A stretch of DNA of 64,000 nucleotides from Dactylellina haptotyla (GCA_031310005.1 CM062386.1:682001-746000), one strand, 5' to 3'; counted from the first letter of the stretch, positions 25,539-37,031 are shown. Notes: generated by a model not told the origin, from the letters alone. Program-made: numbers and translations.

Positions 25539-27472
25539 TTTCGAACAGTCTCGTGCTAGTAGGGTAAAATCCGTCTACCAGGTTGATAACAGGCGAGGGC
25601 CCTGATATGGTGAACCGACTTCGCGGGGTATCTTTCGAACCACGGGCCAGGTATTTGGGACGACGATTGTTCGGTTGGGGTAAGGCTGGCCAACGGGGTA
25701 GGTCGGGTGGCGAGGTAGGACGACGAGATGAATCTCAGGCGTGAGTGCCGGATACGAACGAGATGGTCGAGAGAGGAGAGGAGGAGAAGTAGGAGGAGAA
25801 GGAGAAGAGGAGGAAGAAGAAAGAGGAGGAGAGGAAGTGGGTCTGAGAGAGTGTGAGTAGTGGAGGTGGTGGTGGTGGTGAATGAGCAAGTGAGAGTGAG
25901 CCAGTGAGCGAGGGATCAAGCCCGGCCCACCAGCTTCAACCAACGACCCGGCCAACCAACCAAACCACGGCCGGGGTCGAGCCAGCCAGCGGAAGGCGGA
26001 AGGAGGAGAATATCTCAAATAAGAGAAGAGAGAATGAGTCTAAGCGAGTCTGAACCCTGCGTTCCCGCTCCACCAGCAGCAGCCAATTCGAACCCAGACC
26101 GCACGCCGGCTCAATTGCACGATGATATAATTGATATCAACGACCGATGGCAGAATGAGATCTCTTTTGCTTTCCTGACAATCACCGAGCACCCGTCGAC
26201 GATCGAGGTGGCCGGAGACGAGACGGTTTAGAAGGCGGTCCGCATCAGCATGGACGGTAGCGTCCACAGCTGAGATATTTAAGCCGGCACGATACAGTCC
26301 GCTATAGCTCCCCTACGCTAAGGCTCACGAGGCAAACCGGCCGGCACGACACCCACAACCCGGACAGCAGGAGAGGTGGGACAGAGGAACGGGACCTTTT
26401 TTCGGAGCTCGTGTGTCGACCAAGATGACCTGACTGGAATCCCATGCAGGCAGCATCCGGCCTGGCGGCGGTGGAGCTGGGAGAGAATATTATCTCAAAG
26501 CCCTCATTCCGGTGCTCTTTCGATGCCCGTTGGCGGCGAAAGCAGGGAAATTAGCCCCTCAGAGCACCATTACGAATGCTGGATAATCGCTATCGTAATG
26601 GCTGGCCACGGACACTGACTCGGGGACCGCGTATCCACCCAGAAACACGCCAGCAGGTGTCTGATATTACACAATAAATGCCCAATATACTGTCAGATTA
26701 TTGATGAAGCGGGCTTCGCAGAGGGACGTCTTGTAATGTTATGTAATCGCGGAGCCGCACCGTGCACCCACCATACAACCATGCACCCATACTTATGTAT
26801 GTCTGTATGGATATACATACTTACATACGCCTGAGCCACCGGTGTCGATGTTGATTGAGACGGGAGCTTCAACGGCTACGATGCAGCAGCTACACCACCC
26901 ACCTGGCAGACGTCTACAGAACCTCGCCCTCCGCCCGCCCCATTGGCCGGCCCGCCAACCTGCCAGCCCGGCTGCCAGATCATAGTTTCACATATTTGAC
27001 AAAAGAATGAGGGTGGCTGCAGCCAGCTGGCACGGTTCCACAGGCTGCTGGGCCTCGTCGGCGTGCGTTGCGCGTCATAGTGAACCATCCCGCCTTCCTT
27101 GCCATCCTTCCTCATCCAGTCGAGTCATCTTGTGCGAACTTTGATATACGCTTTTGCCATGTGCTCTCCACCAGCCTCCTCCTCCTCCTTCTCTCCCTCC
27201 TCCTTCTCCTCGTCCCATTTCCATTCTGGCCCCCTCTTCTCTCCTCTGCATCAGCCCGCGTCTCCGTCTTGATCTTCTGTTCTATCGGCCAGCGGATAGG
27301 TGTCCGCCCTGTCACACATTCCCTCAGCCTTATCCTCCGGACCCCACCACCCGCCTCCAGATCCTCCTCCCGACCCCCCGATATCTAAAACTCCTTCTAA
27401 ACATCCACTTTAACCCCCCCGGCGCTGCAGACGGCCTGCTACCGAGGTAGACGCTTCTAAAATCGGCCCAGC
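25539..27472. other. divergent promoter region between CDC34 and the C78 peptidase gene
   Basis: 1.9 kb. Holds a purine-rich block of GGA/GAA repeats (about 25765-25875), followed by several near-palindromic GTAT/ATAC repeats at about 26797-26828 and a pyrimidine-rich tract (about 27170-27240) just before the peptidase start. Open frames in the purine and pyrimidine blocks are low-complexity artefacts. No gene is supported. Confidence 0.45.
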
Positions 27473-29541
27473 ATGGCGTCTTCATCCCGATCTTCCCGCC
27501 ATAGACCTCCTGTGATTTCCTGCCCTCTATGCAAGTACACGGCCGACGATGCCCACATCATCCAGCTTCACTTCGAGGCCGTCCACGATAATTCTTTATC
27601 CCCTCCGAGACCCGAGCCCCCTCGCCGCCAACAGCAGCAAAAGTATCGAATCTCTCTCGCCGAAGACCAAGATGCCTACGATCCCTTCAAGTACCAGGTC
27701 CCGAATAACAACAGCCAAGAAGTCGTCGGCCACCCTGTATGGAGAGCTAGCAGGATCGAGCAGCAACCGCCCACCCGTGCAGCTCCTCGTCCGCCAGTCC
27801 CCCGCTCGTTACCAATCACACCTGAGCCCGAGCCCGAATATATCACCTGCGAATGGAAAGACTGCGGGGAATCGATCAATTTGAGGCAGCTGGAAGAGCA
27901 CCTTGTGATGCACGAAGCCCTGATGGACGAGGTTATGGATGACGAAAACGACTATCTCGATGAAGACTTACCTTCAAAACACACTCTTGCCGGTCAAAGG
28001 GAAAGGCGAGGCGACGCCTTGATGGATGCCGCCAGCAAGAAGCGATATATTCCGAAAAAGGAAGGCGCGAGCGACCGCTTGCGTAAGAAGCTTGGACAGA
28101 TGGAACGAAGACTCGAAAGCGAAGCTCAAGCCCAGGATGGAGAGTTGATAATGAAACCGGAGGAGGAAGATGAGGAAGAAGATGAAGACGGTGTCAAGGT
28201 TCGAAAAGTGAGCGAAGATATGGAGAGCGCCTCGTTGACTGATGACGACAACATGTCCACCAGCAAGGAATACGAGATTATCAGCAAAGATGAGATTACA
28301 GAGGACGACGAGGGGACCGCTGAGTCGGAGCTGGGGAAATCAACCGGAGACATCAAGCCGAAGCACCGCAGCCATCATCGCCACAATAGAGATGAACGTC
28401 ATAGCAGCAAGAAGCTTCACAAGCAAGGTTATGGTGGCTACGAATCAACAGAACCTCGAAAGAGCTCTAAGAAGTCAAGCTCCAGTGGCTCCAGTTGGAT
28501 TCACAAGCCTAGATTCGTAAGACATAAAATCAAACGGGATATCATAAGTTAGAAAATACTGATCCTCATCTAGAGTAAGTCTGAACTTGGGCCGTACGCA
28601 AATGAGAAGCGGATGCCGGAATGGCTGAAGGACGCACTCAAAGCCGGTGGAAAGGAGGTCATCACTAAGTATATTGGCTCCGACGGCCTCGTGCACGTTC
28701 GAAAGGGCTATGCGAACGAAACCGCTAGCCTGATCCCCGTCATTCGACAGCTCCTCAACCTCGACCCCAACGTCGCCCGGGCGTACCTCTGCCACCCATG
28801 CGTCAAGCACGTCTTCAAAGAGCACCCCGCTGCGAACGGTTTCTGCGGGTACCGTAATATCCAGATGCTGGCGTCCTACTGCCGAAAGGTTCTGATCCCA
28901 GGATGCGAGCGGCTATTTGAGGAACGAATACCCACCGTCATTCAGATTCAGAAGTGGATCGAGAATGCCTGGGATATGGGTATCAATAGTCATGCAAGAG
29001 ACGAAACAGGGGGCATTTTGTATACCAGGAAGTATATTGGGTCCTCGGAGGTTGAAGCCATGTTCACCTCTTTCGGCACGGCTACGATCCCACGCCAGTT
29101 CTCCGAGCCGAATCAACAGATCAACGCTCTCCGACATGTTTTGAGCTATTTCTCCACTGGGTACGAAATAGATCCGGACAAGGTCGTTCAGACGGAGAAG
29201 GCGCCAATCTACTTCCAGCACCATGGGCATTCTATGACCATTGTCGGTATCGAGCAGTATAAAGATGGAACTTTGTGCCTCATCTGTTTCGATCCGATGT
29301 TCAGTCCTTCCCAGAATATCAGGTCCCTGATAGGGCAGAAGCGCCTTCGCCCCAACATTGCACACGCGAAGCTTCTGAAGGCTTTTAGAAGGGGTGGCTC
29401 GTATCTAAAGCGATACACTGTATTTGAGATGGTCGAGTAGGTTTTCCGTATTACTTATCACACTGATTGGAAGTTCTCGCTAACATATTATTCTGTAGAC
29501 TGGCGCCTTCATCCGAACCTGAAGCTACCCTCTATGAATAA
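27473..29541 (+). CDS. zinc-finger C78 (UFSP/ZUP1-like) cysteine peptidase
   Basis: Three exons, 27473-28516, 28574-29436 and 29499-29541 (57- and 62-nt introns, the second with a CTAAC branch site), give 649 aa. N-terminus: two C2H2-type fingers, at residues ~17-38 (starting CPLCKY) and ~125-147 (starting CEWKDC). A basic/acidic disordered linker rich in Lys, Glu and Ser follows. C-terminal half: peptidase C78 domain with nucleophile Cys439 (NGFCGYRNIQML), His567 (QHHGHSMTIVGIE) and Asp588 (CFDPM). In animals this family includes the UFM1 proteases and ZUP1/ZUFSP, a Lys63-chain deubiquitinase; fission yeast Mug105 is related. The zinc fingers plus the C78 domain favour the ZUP1 type, so a role in ubiquitin signalling or genome stability is inferred. 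Confidence 0.88.
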
Positions 29542-30078
29542 TAAAAGATTGAAGGATCCCAAAATAACCTATTTTAATATGCTATGGTTTTGGCTTATTC
29601 TTTTGCCGCCTGTTTAATGACGATGTTTTCTTTGGGATTTTCATTGTGGATTAGGAAAGGCGAACTGGATGGGAGGACTTGAATTGGTTACTTTGCATCT
29701 CTTCTGTGGCGTTTTCTACCCTTGATACTGTTTCCTGATGGCGTTCTCTTTTTCTTCCCTGTATGCCAAGGAATTTTGCGGGCATGGATTTGCCTTTTTA
29801 TGATTAGCGTTTTGTGAAAAAGCGTCAATGTTATGCATCTATGAGCAATTGTGCAACAAACGAATCAGAAAAAAATACAGCCCTGGATGTTTCCAGAAGA
29901 TAAGAAAGAAGCTCAACCCGTATTCCTCCAAACTTAGCTTTCTTAGCTCCGGTTTCTTTTGCACGGATCTCTGCCATTAGCTGCTTGAGTGAAAACTGTC
30001 ATTTGATCTTGGATCACCTGGTAGCTACGACCCTTGAACCAATTTCTACCTCGCCGCTTTTTTCCCCCAACACAAGCC
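29542..30078. other. intergenic region before the ITPase gene
   Basis: About 540 bp of T-rich then A-rich sequence between two plus-strand genes: the 3' untranslated region of the peptidase gene and the ITPase promoter. Nothing else is seen. Confidence 0.45.
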
Positions 30079-31045
30079 ATGCCACTCGAACGAATCACAT
30101 TTGTGACGGGCAACGCCGGCAAGCTGGCTGAAGTCCAGGCTATCCTGGGCAAATACATCGAGATTGATAACCACGGGCTCGATTTGGAGGAGATACAGGG
30201 GTCCATTGAGGAGGTTTCATCGGCGAAGTGTAGGAAAGCTGCGGAGATTGTACGTTTCCGAGAACCATATCTACTAGCTATCAGCTTATGTGAGCTGGAG
30301 ACAGCCGTTTAATATAAGTATTTTTGGCAATTGGTGGATTCAAGCTAACAAGAACATTTCCCCTCTTTTGTTTCATTATAGCTCAAAGGACCCGTATTGA
30401 CAGAAGATACTTGTCTTTGCTTCAAGGCTTTGAATGTAAGCTTTTTTCCCCCCTTCACGGGCTTGCTACAAAACCCATGAGAATAGAGATTGTACGAATA
30501 AATATCGAAATTAACATATCAAAACCGAATTCATAGGGATTGCCCGGTCCATACATGTAATCTCATTACTTTGGCCCTCTTAATCTGAAATAAAACTCCT
30601 CTAATAGTGAAATAGCAAATGGTTCATGCAAGGCATCGGCCACAGCGGGCTGAACAAACTCCTCGCCGGGTTTGAAGATAAATCCGCAGAAGCGGTCTGC
30701 ACGTTCGCATTCTCCGAAGGTCCGGGTTGCGAACCCATGATCTTCCAGGGCAGAACGGAAGGCAAGATCGTTTGTCCGAGAGGCCCGCCGAAGTTCGGTT
30801 GGGATCCGATTTTTGAGTACGAGGGGGTTACGTGAGTTATCACTTTTCTAATACGGTTATTTTGGTCTTTTATACGGAGATAGATATAAATATTAGAGTC
30901 AATGCTGATTTTGGTGTTTCTGGGGGTGGGTAGATACGCAGAAATGGATAAGGATAGGAAGAATAGTGTCTCGCATAGAGGCAAGGCATTGGAGAAGTTC
31001 AAGACTTTTTTGGAGACATATAAGGCTGGAGATAGCTCTGCTTAA
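30079..31045 (+). CDS. HAM1: inosine triphosphate pyrophosphatase (HAM1 family)
   Basis: Hydrolyses ITP, dITP and XTP to monophosphates, keeping deaminated purines out of DNA and RNA. Five exons: 30079-30249, 30382-30435, 30537-30556, 30616-30831 and 30934-31045, giving 190 aa, the usual size. Signatures: [16 protein letters not shown] (N-terminal nucleotide-binding motif), [37 protein letters not shown] and [12 protein letters not shown] near the end. The third exon is only 20 nt (coding GLPGPY plus part of Ile) and is required to join the conserved TEDTCLCF and KWFMQGIG segments. The start ATG follows CACAAGCC; an upstream frame lacks a better ATG. Identity is firm. Confidence 0.95.
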
Positions 31046-31185
31046 TTTTGGCGTGAGATGGGTACCCATAGGAGGTTTATCTTTTATTAAGAAGCTAGAA
31101 TTTGGCAGCGAATCAGGAAACCTTAGAGTTCCTTAGATATCTAGACCGTTGGAGCAAGAATCTCATTTGGTGAATATATAACTAT

Positions 31186-32068
31186 TTAATCCTCCGATTC
31201 ATTGTTATTTTTCTTCCACTGCTCCACCCAGGCTGTGATTCGCTCGACGTTGCTATCAATCTCTTCGCTTTCATTACTCTGCAGCTCGATGACAATATCT
31301 TCGTCGTAGGCATCCCTGGCCTCGTCGAGGATGACCTGCATGATTTCTGCGTCGATATTTTCTTCGATTTTTTTCTCTGTAGATGAGGATGTGGTTAGTA
31401 ATACTGCCTGTAGGGGTGTTATTATATCCAAAGGATCAAAGGTAGAATACCAGAATAGCTCCTAGAGATCCAGAACTGGAATATCAGCAAGCTGTTCTTT
31501 GATAGAAGAAAAAGCTAACCCTATCTACTCCATGAGAAAGGAACTTACCGTGCTGTCAATCGATCAAACAGCATCTTATTGTCCGTCCTCAAAACTACCA
31601 CGAGATCGATCCAGCTCTTCGGGAAGATGTCACACACGTGCCAATCTATTATATACCCGCCCTTCTTCACATCGTCTTCAATCGTATCCAGCAGCTAGTG
31701 ATATTTCAGCACATCCGACATCGTTAAAAATCTAGGATCAGGGCAATATATGCATGAAATCTAAATTCATTTGGGATAAATATACCTTATCTTCATCCAC
31801 AGTCCAGGATTTAAGCTCTTCATCGTAAGACTCGAAGCAGTCATTGTCCTTAGCCACCTGGTTGATAGAAAGGTGTTTGAGGCTCGTAGCCTCGGCGAGG
31901 AGTTCGCAGTGTGTTGATTTGCCTATAGACGGGTTTACAAGAGGAGTTTAGAGATACATCTTTCATACTATGGAAATCGAGCTATCTTTGTAGCTTCCGA
32001 TGCAAATTAAAGCATGCAGTACCTGTCCCCGGCGTTCCGGTGATTATTATGTTCGGTAGCTTGGCCAT
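31186..32068 (-). CDS. FAP7: adenylate kinase isoenzyme 6 homologue (Fap7)
   Basis: Nuclear NTPase and adenylate kinase needed in yeast for 18S rRNA maturation, through Rps14. Five exons: 32068-32023, 31922-31786, 31694-31549, 31461-31451 and 31376-31186, giving 176 aa (human AK6 is 172). The P-loop GTPGTGKST lies at residues 11-19, split by intron 1. GGYIIDWHVCDIFP and LVVVLRTDNKMLFDRL follow. Exon 4 is an 11-nt microexon supplying most of RSYSE; without it the conserved R-x-Y-S-EKK-I-EENID segment is lost and the frame breaks. The acidic C-terminus (IVIELQSNESEEIDSNVERI, then AWVEQW) matches the family. The flanking introns (87 and 74 nt) have normal GT..AG ends. Confidence 0.93.
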
Positions 32069-32526
32069 CGTGAATGTGCTGGGTGATGATATGTTTGAAG
32101 AATTTTTTGTTGTCTTGTTGTAGAAAAAAGGTTTGGTTTGGGGAGCTTCCCGGGCGCTAGCTTGGTAGCAGCTCCCAAACAAGGCAGCTTCCTGGGCCAG
32201 AGCTTTGGACTTTGCGTAGGTTATTGCTATTGTTTACTCATAACCAATTTACTACTCTGCTCAATAGGATTCTTTTAAGAGCTTTTCAGTCAAATAAATT
32301 TGTAAGGAAGGGTATCATTCGTAAAGCTAAATTTCCATAAATAGCCAATACTTGGGGGGGCCGTGTCAAAAATAAGATGCTGAGGCCTCCCAAAATCATA
32401 CAGAAAAAAATGGCTCAAAGTACACTAAAATCGCTGGAACCGACCCTCTATGCTGTGTAAATCCATAAAATCCACCTAGGGTATTGTTCTCTATTATATT
32501 CGAGCAGCTTGGTCAGACTAACAGCC
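32069..32526. other. spacer between BET5 and FAP7
   Basis: About 460 bp between two minus-strand genes: the FAP7 promoter and the 3' end of BET5. The exact BET5 stop codon is uncertain, so part of this could be its last exon. No separate gene is seen. Confidence 0.4.
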
Positions 32527-33388
32527 TCAAGCCAACTGGGAGAAAAAAAAAGGGGGGGGGGACATACCACAAAGCTGTCAATACCCAGCTCGAACATTTC
32601 GTTATGCACGCCTTCCCCACCAGCGTGTTCCACGGCTATAATTAAAAGTTAACGTTAACACATCATTCGCTTTGATATAACTGTGGGTTATTTAGCGGGG
32701 GCTTACGAGATAGCGGGTTCTTGACAACTATACGCATAGCAGATATTGGTTAGCCTCTAGCTCCTATATTTCACACAAAAGTCGAACAAATTCTAGAAGA
32801 ACGTCATCTCGTACCGTATTCAACATATAGATTGACAAATATTTGATGCAACGACGACTTTAAGCTCTCCGTCCGTACGTCCGTCAACATGACAAACCGC
32901 AGCGATGTTATTGTTTCGTAGTAATGTAGCTTATAATGGCCCGTCCGGTAGCAGAGGAATGCGTCATCGCTAAAGATTTTTGTATCCCCAAGTCAGCTGT
33001 CCAGCCTGTGATAGAGAGGCATGCCAGGGATAGTGCCACCCACGGTCCGCAGAGTTTCTTAACCATGTTCCGTAACGAGAATATAACGCCGAATACGAGC
33101 TTCGCCTGTTCTGCCATGCTGAGTTTATTAGTGGACGCAGGCTTTTCCGAGCTGGGCGTATTGGTCCCCGTGGCCGAGGAAGCTGTGACAGGCCGGGATG
33201 ACGGTTGGGCAACGACACTGGCGGCGATGGCATCTTGCCATTGCCGGAGGTAGACGCATTCGCCTGGCGTGGGGCTGTTAGCAAGAAGTGCCTTCGACGG
33301 GTACAATATAGTACAAATTTGAAATACGAAATTGGCGACGGGGAGGCTTACAGTGCCTGTCGAATATGAAGAAGCTGTAGACAACCAT
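32527..33388 (-). CDS. BET5: TRAPP complex subunit Bet5 (TRAPPC1)
   Basis: Small longin-fold subunit of the TRAPP guanine-exchange complex for Ypt1, acting in ER-to-Golgi traffic. Exons 33388-33352, 33263-33044, 32969-32815, 32727-32707, 32635-32568 and a short last exon give about 169 aa. Start MVVYSFFIFDRHCECVYLRQ is typical. A Ser/Thr/Pro-rich loop of ~40 residues follows, then EQAKLVFGVIFSLRNMVKKL, DDAFLCYRTGHYKLHYYET, LRFVMLTDVRTESLKSSLHQ and PVEHAGGEGVHNEMFELGID. Exon 4 is only 21 nt (VVKNPLS). The last intron carries a G-run/A-run (read as C10T9 on the coding strand) right after its donor. The end is ambiguous: the 3' splice at 32536 gives Leu-Ala-stop, while an alternative further on gives seven residues. 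Confidence 0.88.
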
Positions 33389-34006
33389 GGCGGTCGTTTC
33401 AGCGGGCGAGCAGCGGGAGGGGACGGGTTCGGGGGTAAAGGAGGGGCGAGAATTATCGGGAGCGGCTGAAAGAACACATGCGACTGTGATGAGGGTATAG
33501 AGCTAGGAGGAGTCGCCTGGCGTCGTCTGGATCGCGGGGCTGAGGTATCGTAGGTAATCGTCGAGGTGTCGTTAAGAAGCGAGGACGCGAGTCGAAGCGA
33601 GCTGTGGTAGCTCTCGGACAACACAAGAAGATGTTGCACATTATCGTTCGCAATATTATTATCAACTCCTAAAAGGCTATGGATTATTTTCCGAATGAGG
33701 TCGAAGACACGAGCATAGCTGAAACTACATCTACTCTTGGAAAAATCTGAAAAAAGTGGATGGCATCATATTTGTGAATTGGTGAAGCTTCATGAAGGGT
33801 GCTTCAGTGGTTTTTACCTGCTGAGGATGAAATATCGATTATTTCTTATCAAAGGCCCAATTTCTCTCACCCACATGTTTTCTTAGGAAAGGCGAAGATT
33901 CTGGTCTATGGAATAGATATTTAGCCGGCGAATAGACTGATTATATTATCGAACTAGTTACAAATACTACTATGTACAAGATTGATTATATACACTATCA
34001 CAACCA
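33389..34006. other. promoter of BET5 and 3' flank of the orphan gene
   Basis: About 620 bp. A 243-codon frame (32908-33639) runs into it from the BET5 exons, but it reads through BET5 introns and its upstream half is compositional noise. No gene is seen. Confidence 0.4.
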
Positions 34007-34519
34007 CTACTTAGAGCCCCAGGGAATATAGTGCGACATCGAAACATAATTTTGTCGGGTGAGGCGGTCGCTATCCGAAACCTCAAACTTGATGCTCTGA
34101 GTTGGCGAAAAGGCCGGGAGTTGAGCCTCAATTGGCCTTATCGGTGTCTTGATATAATATCCACCGATCGGGATCTGGCCCTGCCAGACGAAATCGACAA
34201 GATTGATTTCAATAGTGTTGACAACGCCCTGCCTGAAATAATCCCTCAAGCTATAGGTCTTGATAGGGGTGGTGCTGCCCAGTATTGGGCATCGCATGAT
34301 CACGGTTCCATCGCGTCGGCTGATGTTTATTTCAAACTGGGCGGAGTTGTTCTGGTCGAGTAGCGTGATTTTGCAGAAGTCAACGGTGGAGGTTGGACGC
34401 AGGTCGCAGATGCCGAGGTTCAGCACGATGCGGTCTTCGCCATATTTTCCGACGAACGGCGTCTTGAGACGGTAAATCTTGCCCGAGTCGAGTCTTACGT
34501 TAACTTCATCCGCAGACAT
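34007..34519 (-). CDS. hypothetical protein, 170 aa, likely all-beta
   Basis: Single-exon frame starting at a good ATG (GCCATGTC). I do not recognise the family. Alternating hydrophobic and polar residues (for example RIVLNLGICDL, FCKITLLDQNNSAQFEINIS, NTIEINLVDFVWQGQIPIGG) suggest a beta-sandwich fold. No signal peptide or membrane segment is present; Cys are few (three). A cytosolic lectin-like fold is one possibility, but no sugar-binding signature can be pointed to. It sits alone between BET5 and a 1.5 kb divergent promoter. The regular strand-like pattern across the whole length argues that it is a real gene. Confidence 0.6.
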   Translation of the reverse strand: MSADEVNVRLDSGKIYRLKTPFVGKYGEDRIVLNLGICDLRPTSTVDFCKITLLDQNNSAQFEINISRRDGTVIMRCPILGSTTPIKTYSLRDYFRQGVVNTIEINLVDFVWQGQIPIGGYYIKTPIRPIEAQLPAFSPTQSIKFEVSDSDRLTRQNYVSMSHYIPWGSK

Positions 34520-35992
34520 GGCGCTTGTTTTAAATCTGCTTAACTATTCTTTCGAGAATATGATCAGCATACAATTCTCCAGGTTTCAACCGGTAGAAGA
34601 AGGGTGTCCAGACGAACGGGCAGCAATATTAATGGTTCGAAGATATTTATGCACTCCTGAAATAAGGTCGTCGGCAATAATGAGGGCTTATCGATAGTTT
34701 GTCGTGGAAAGGCAAGATTGGCGCTGGGTTATCTGGTATTTAACTAAAGGATAAGGCCGCGACCATCGCGCAATTCCCAATCTTCTGATGATAATTTAAA
34801 AGCCCCAAATTCTCTGCAGCCTAGCATTAATGCGCGCCTTCGAGCTGCAGAAACCGTTTCGACAAGCAAGTTATCACTTTCCTATTTGTGTGGGTAGCTG
34901 AAGTGACCATGGTCGGTAATAGACGGCAGAAGGGTCGAGATGTCATATATCGGAATCCGGATACGCACCGATAGGGCAATCAGATAGCCGCTATGTACAA
35001 GTTCTCATTAAACTTCGAATTGCTCACCTGTTCACAGTTTCCCAATTTACATCCATGTTGCCACTGGGGTATTGCCTTTCGCGGAAGGAGGCTACTATGG
35101 ACTTGTAAGAAGCTCCCAACCCTGATTTTTGTTTTGGTCTAACTCCGTAGCCAAGGGAAGAGCTGCTACCTAGCCATTGTAACCTTTTGAAATTCTAAAT
35201 TCTTCTTATATGGTGTATGCGTATTATCGAGCAACACCGACATGCTCTCGCTTGTTCAATTCATGTTCCTCAAATATTTTGGCCACTGGAACCACATCAA
35301 GTAAGCTTGGTCGGTGATAAAAACCTAGTTATTATTTCTCCGTTCTTTGAATAGGCAGATGCTTTTCTGATCATTGTTGAGTGGTTTCACGATCTCTTTT
35401 GCCCCATAAAGGCATCCAGTGCTCCATTCCCTTTACCTTGGTTCCCCGCCGCTGCAAATCGATTTAAATCTGAATTGGATATAATTTCCCCTAAAAATAT
35501 ATCTCCCCGCTTTTTTCGTTTATCGATCGATCGATCGGAACGGAGAAACTGCGGGATCGCTGTTGATTTACATCCCTAATCTATAAGTTTGTGTGAAACC
35601 TTTTGACACAAGTTTCCTTATAAAAAAAATACCAGTCGCTAGGAGACCGTGCCACTTCATATGCATTAATATTGATATTTTATTCAATCGCCCATATCCC
35701 GGAAGTTGACTGGTTTAAATAACATACAGACTGTAACCTAGAAAACAATAATATCATTTGCAACATCAATAGAGGTAGTGTTGTTGGTGCATCTGGGCCT
35801 TGTATACCGGGTCACCGGGCTCGTACCGGGAGCAGCAGAATCGACGTCATTCCCGCAAATCCGGGGAAGCTCAACGCGTTTCCCTGCCGGCGCTTTTACA
35901 CAGGTTGACCGAAACGACATCTCCCTCTACAACTTCCCTTCAGTCGTCCGATCCTAGTGCTCTAAGCTTCGCCAATCAAAACCGTAGTGACA
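34520..35992. other. divergent promoter region, orphan gene and FUN14 gene
   Basis: 1.47 kb of AT-rich sequence between divergent genes. Holds a short run of GATC units at about 35524-35538 (TCGATCGATCGATCGG) that is self-complementary. No coding frame with a domain is seen. Confidence 0.45.
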
Positions 35993-36569
35993 ATGGCATT
36001 CTTCCGCCCCATCGGTCTCCGCCTCACAATTGGCATCTCGGTCCCAACCCTCTACCTCTCCTCGCACATCCTCTTCCCGCGGCGCACCGCGATCTTCCAA
36101 TGCCAAACGGCGCCGTACCTACACGACCGAATCGCCGAAGCCGCACACTCGCAGGTCTTATCCCGGCGTAATCTGTACAATGACGAGAACGACGATGTCC
36201 CCTACGATTCACTGTTCAATCCTATATACTTCCGGCAGATCTCCACAGGGTCATTTGGAGGCGTGGTAGCGGGGTATATGGTCGGCAAGTTGTCTCGTAT
36301 GTTCGCATTCGTGACTCTGCTTGTCATCTTGGTTGTTCAGGTATGTTGTTCTCATCATGCTATTCCAATCCTGTCTATGAAATATCAATGTGATAACTAA
36401 CAAAACGGTGATACAGTTGATCGAACGTCAGGGGCTACACATTGTTCCCTGGCAGCGAATTAAGAATAAAGCCGGGGAGGTGCAAGTTAAACGAATCATC
36501 ACAGAGAACCCGGCGTTTAGATGGTCTTTCGCAGCTACATTTGCCCTCAGTGCATGGTTCGCAAACTAG
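35993..36569 (+). CDS. FUN14 family mitochondrial membrane protein
   Basis: Two exons, 35993-36340 and 36417-36569 (76-nt intron), give 166 aa. The FUN14 core is GSFGGVVAGYMVGKLSRMFA, then FVTLLVILVVQLIERQGLHI and VPW; the two hydrophobic segments would span the outer mitochondrial membrane. A third hydrophobic stretch is at the C-terminus (WSFAATFALSAWFAN) and an N-terminal hydrophobic/basic segment could help targeting. Mammalian FUNDC1 is a mitophagy receptor and ER-mitochondria contact protein; in fungi the role is less clear. There is no obvious LIR motif in the N-terminal region, so autophagy function is not claimed. It lies tail to tail with the SARAF homologue, with 462 bp between. 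Confidence 0.88.
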
Positions 36570-37031
36570 GGGCATGAACACATAGAATTCGAGGCGCTGT
36601 GATATCGGTGCCTTTGGGAATCCATCTTCCCTTGAAGCTTATCACGATCGAACCAAGAGCTTGCAAATAGGGTTCTTCAGGGCGTTTATCAACTTCGTTC
36701 CAACAAACGGATGTGTATATCATGAATTCTAGAGTTTTAGCGAGATGACGCTTGGAACATAGAAATAGTGGTTTGGTTCACCAAATAGAAGTATTATTGG
36801 TATTATGTTTCGTCCGTTGGGCGTATATGGTATCGGGCGTTGTACATACAAATCGTAACCAATAATAAATGTTAATTAAAATAAAAAAAGATGAGAGAGA
36901 AAAGGATTCCAAGAATAAAGACAGAGCAATTTATACCCCCAGCGCCATGCTAAACCAGAGCAATTGATATATTTGTAAATGCAGGAAGTATTTCTTTTCG
37001 TTCGTGAAGGTCGTTAGAAACCCAAAGACTA
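36570..37031. other. convergent 3' region between the FUN14 and SARAF genes
   Basis: About 460 bp of mostly AT-rich sequence holding the two 3' untranslated regions. AATAAT/AATAAA-like words near 36860-36910 may be processing signals, on inspection only. Confidence 0.4.

Noticed and set aside
25575-26018. 147-codon minus-strand Ser/His/Pro-rich frame
   Set aside because: Translation of a purine-rich simple-sequence block in the CDC34 promoter.
32908-33639. 243-codon frame over BET5
   Set aside because: Reads through two BET5 introns and its promoter. The spliced BET5 model explains the conserved parts, and the rest is noise.
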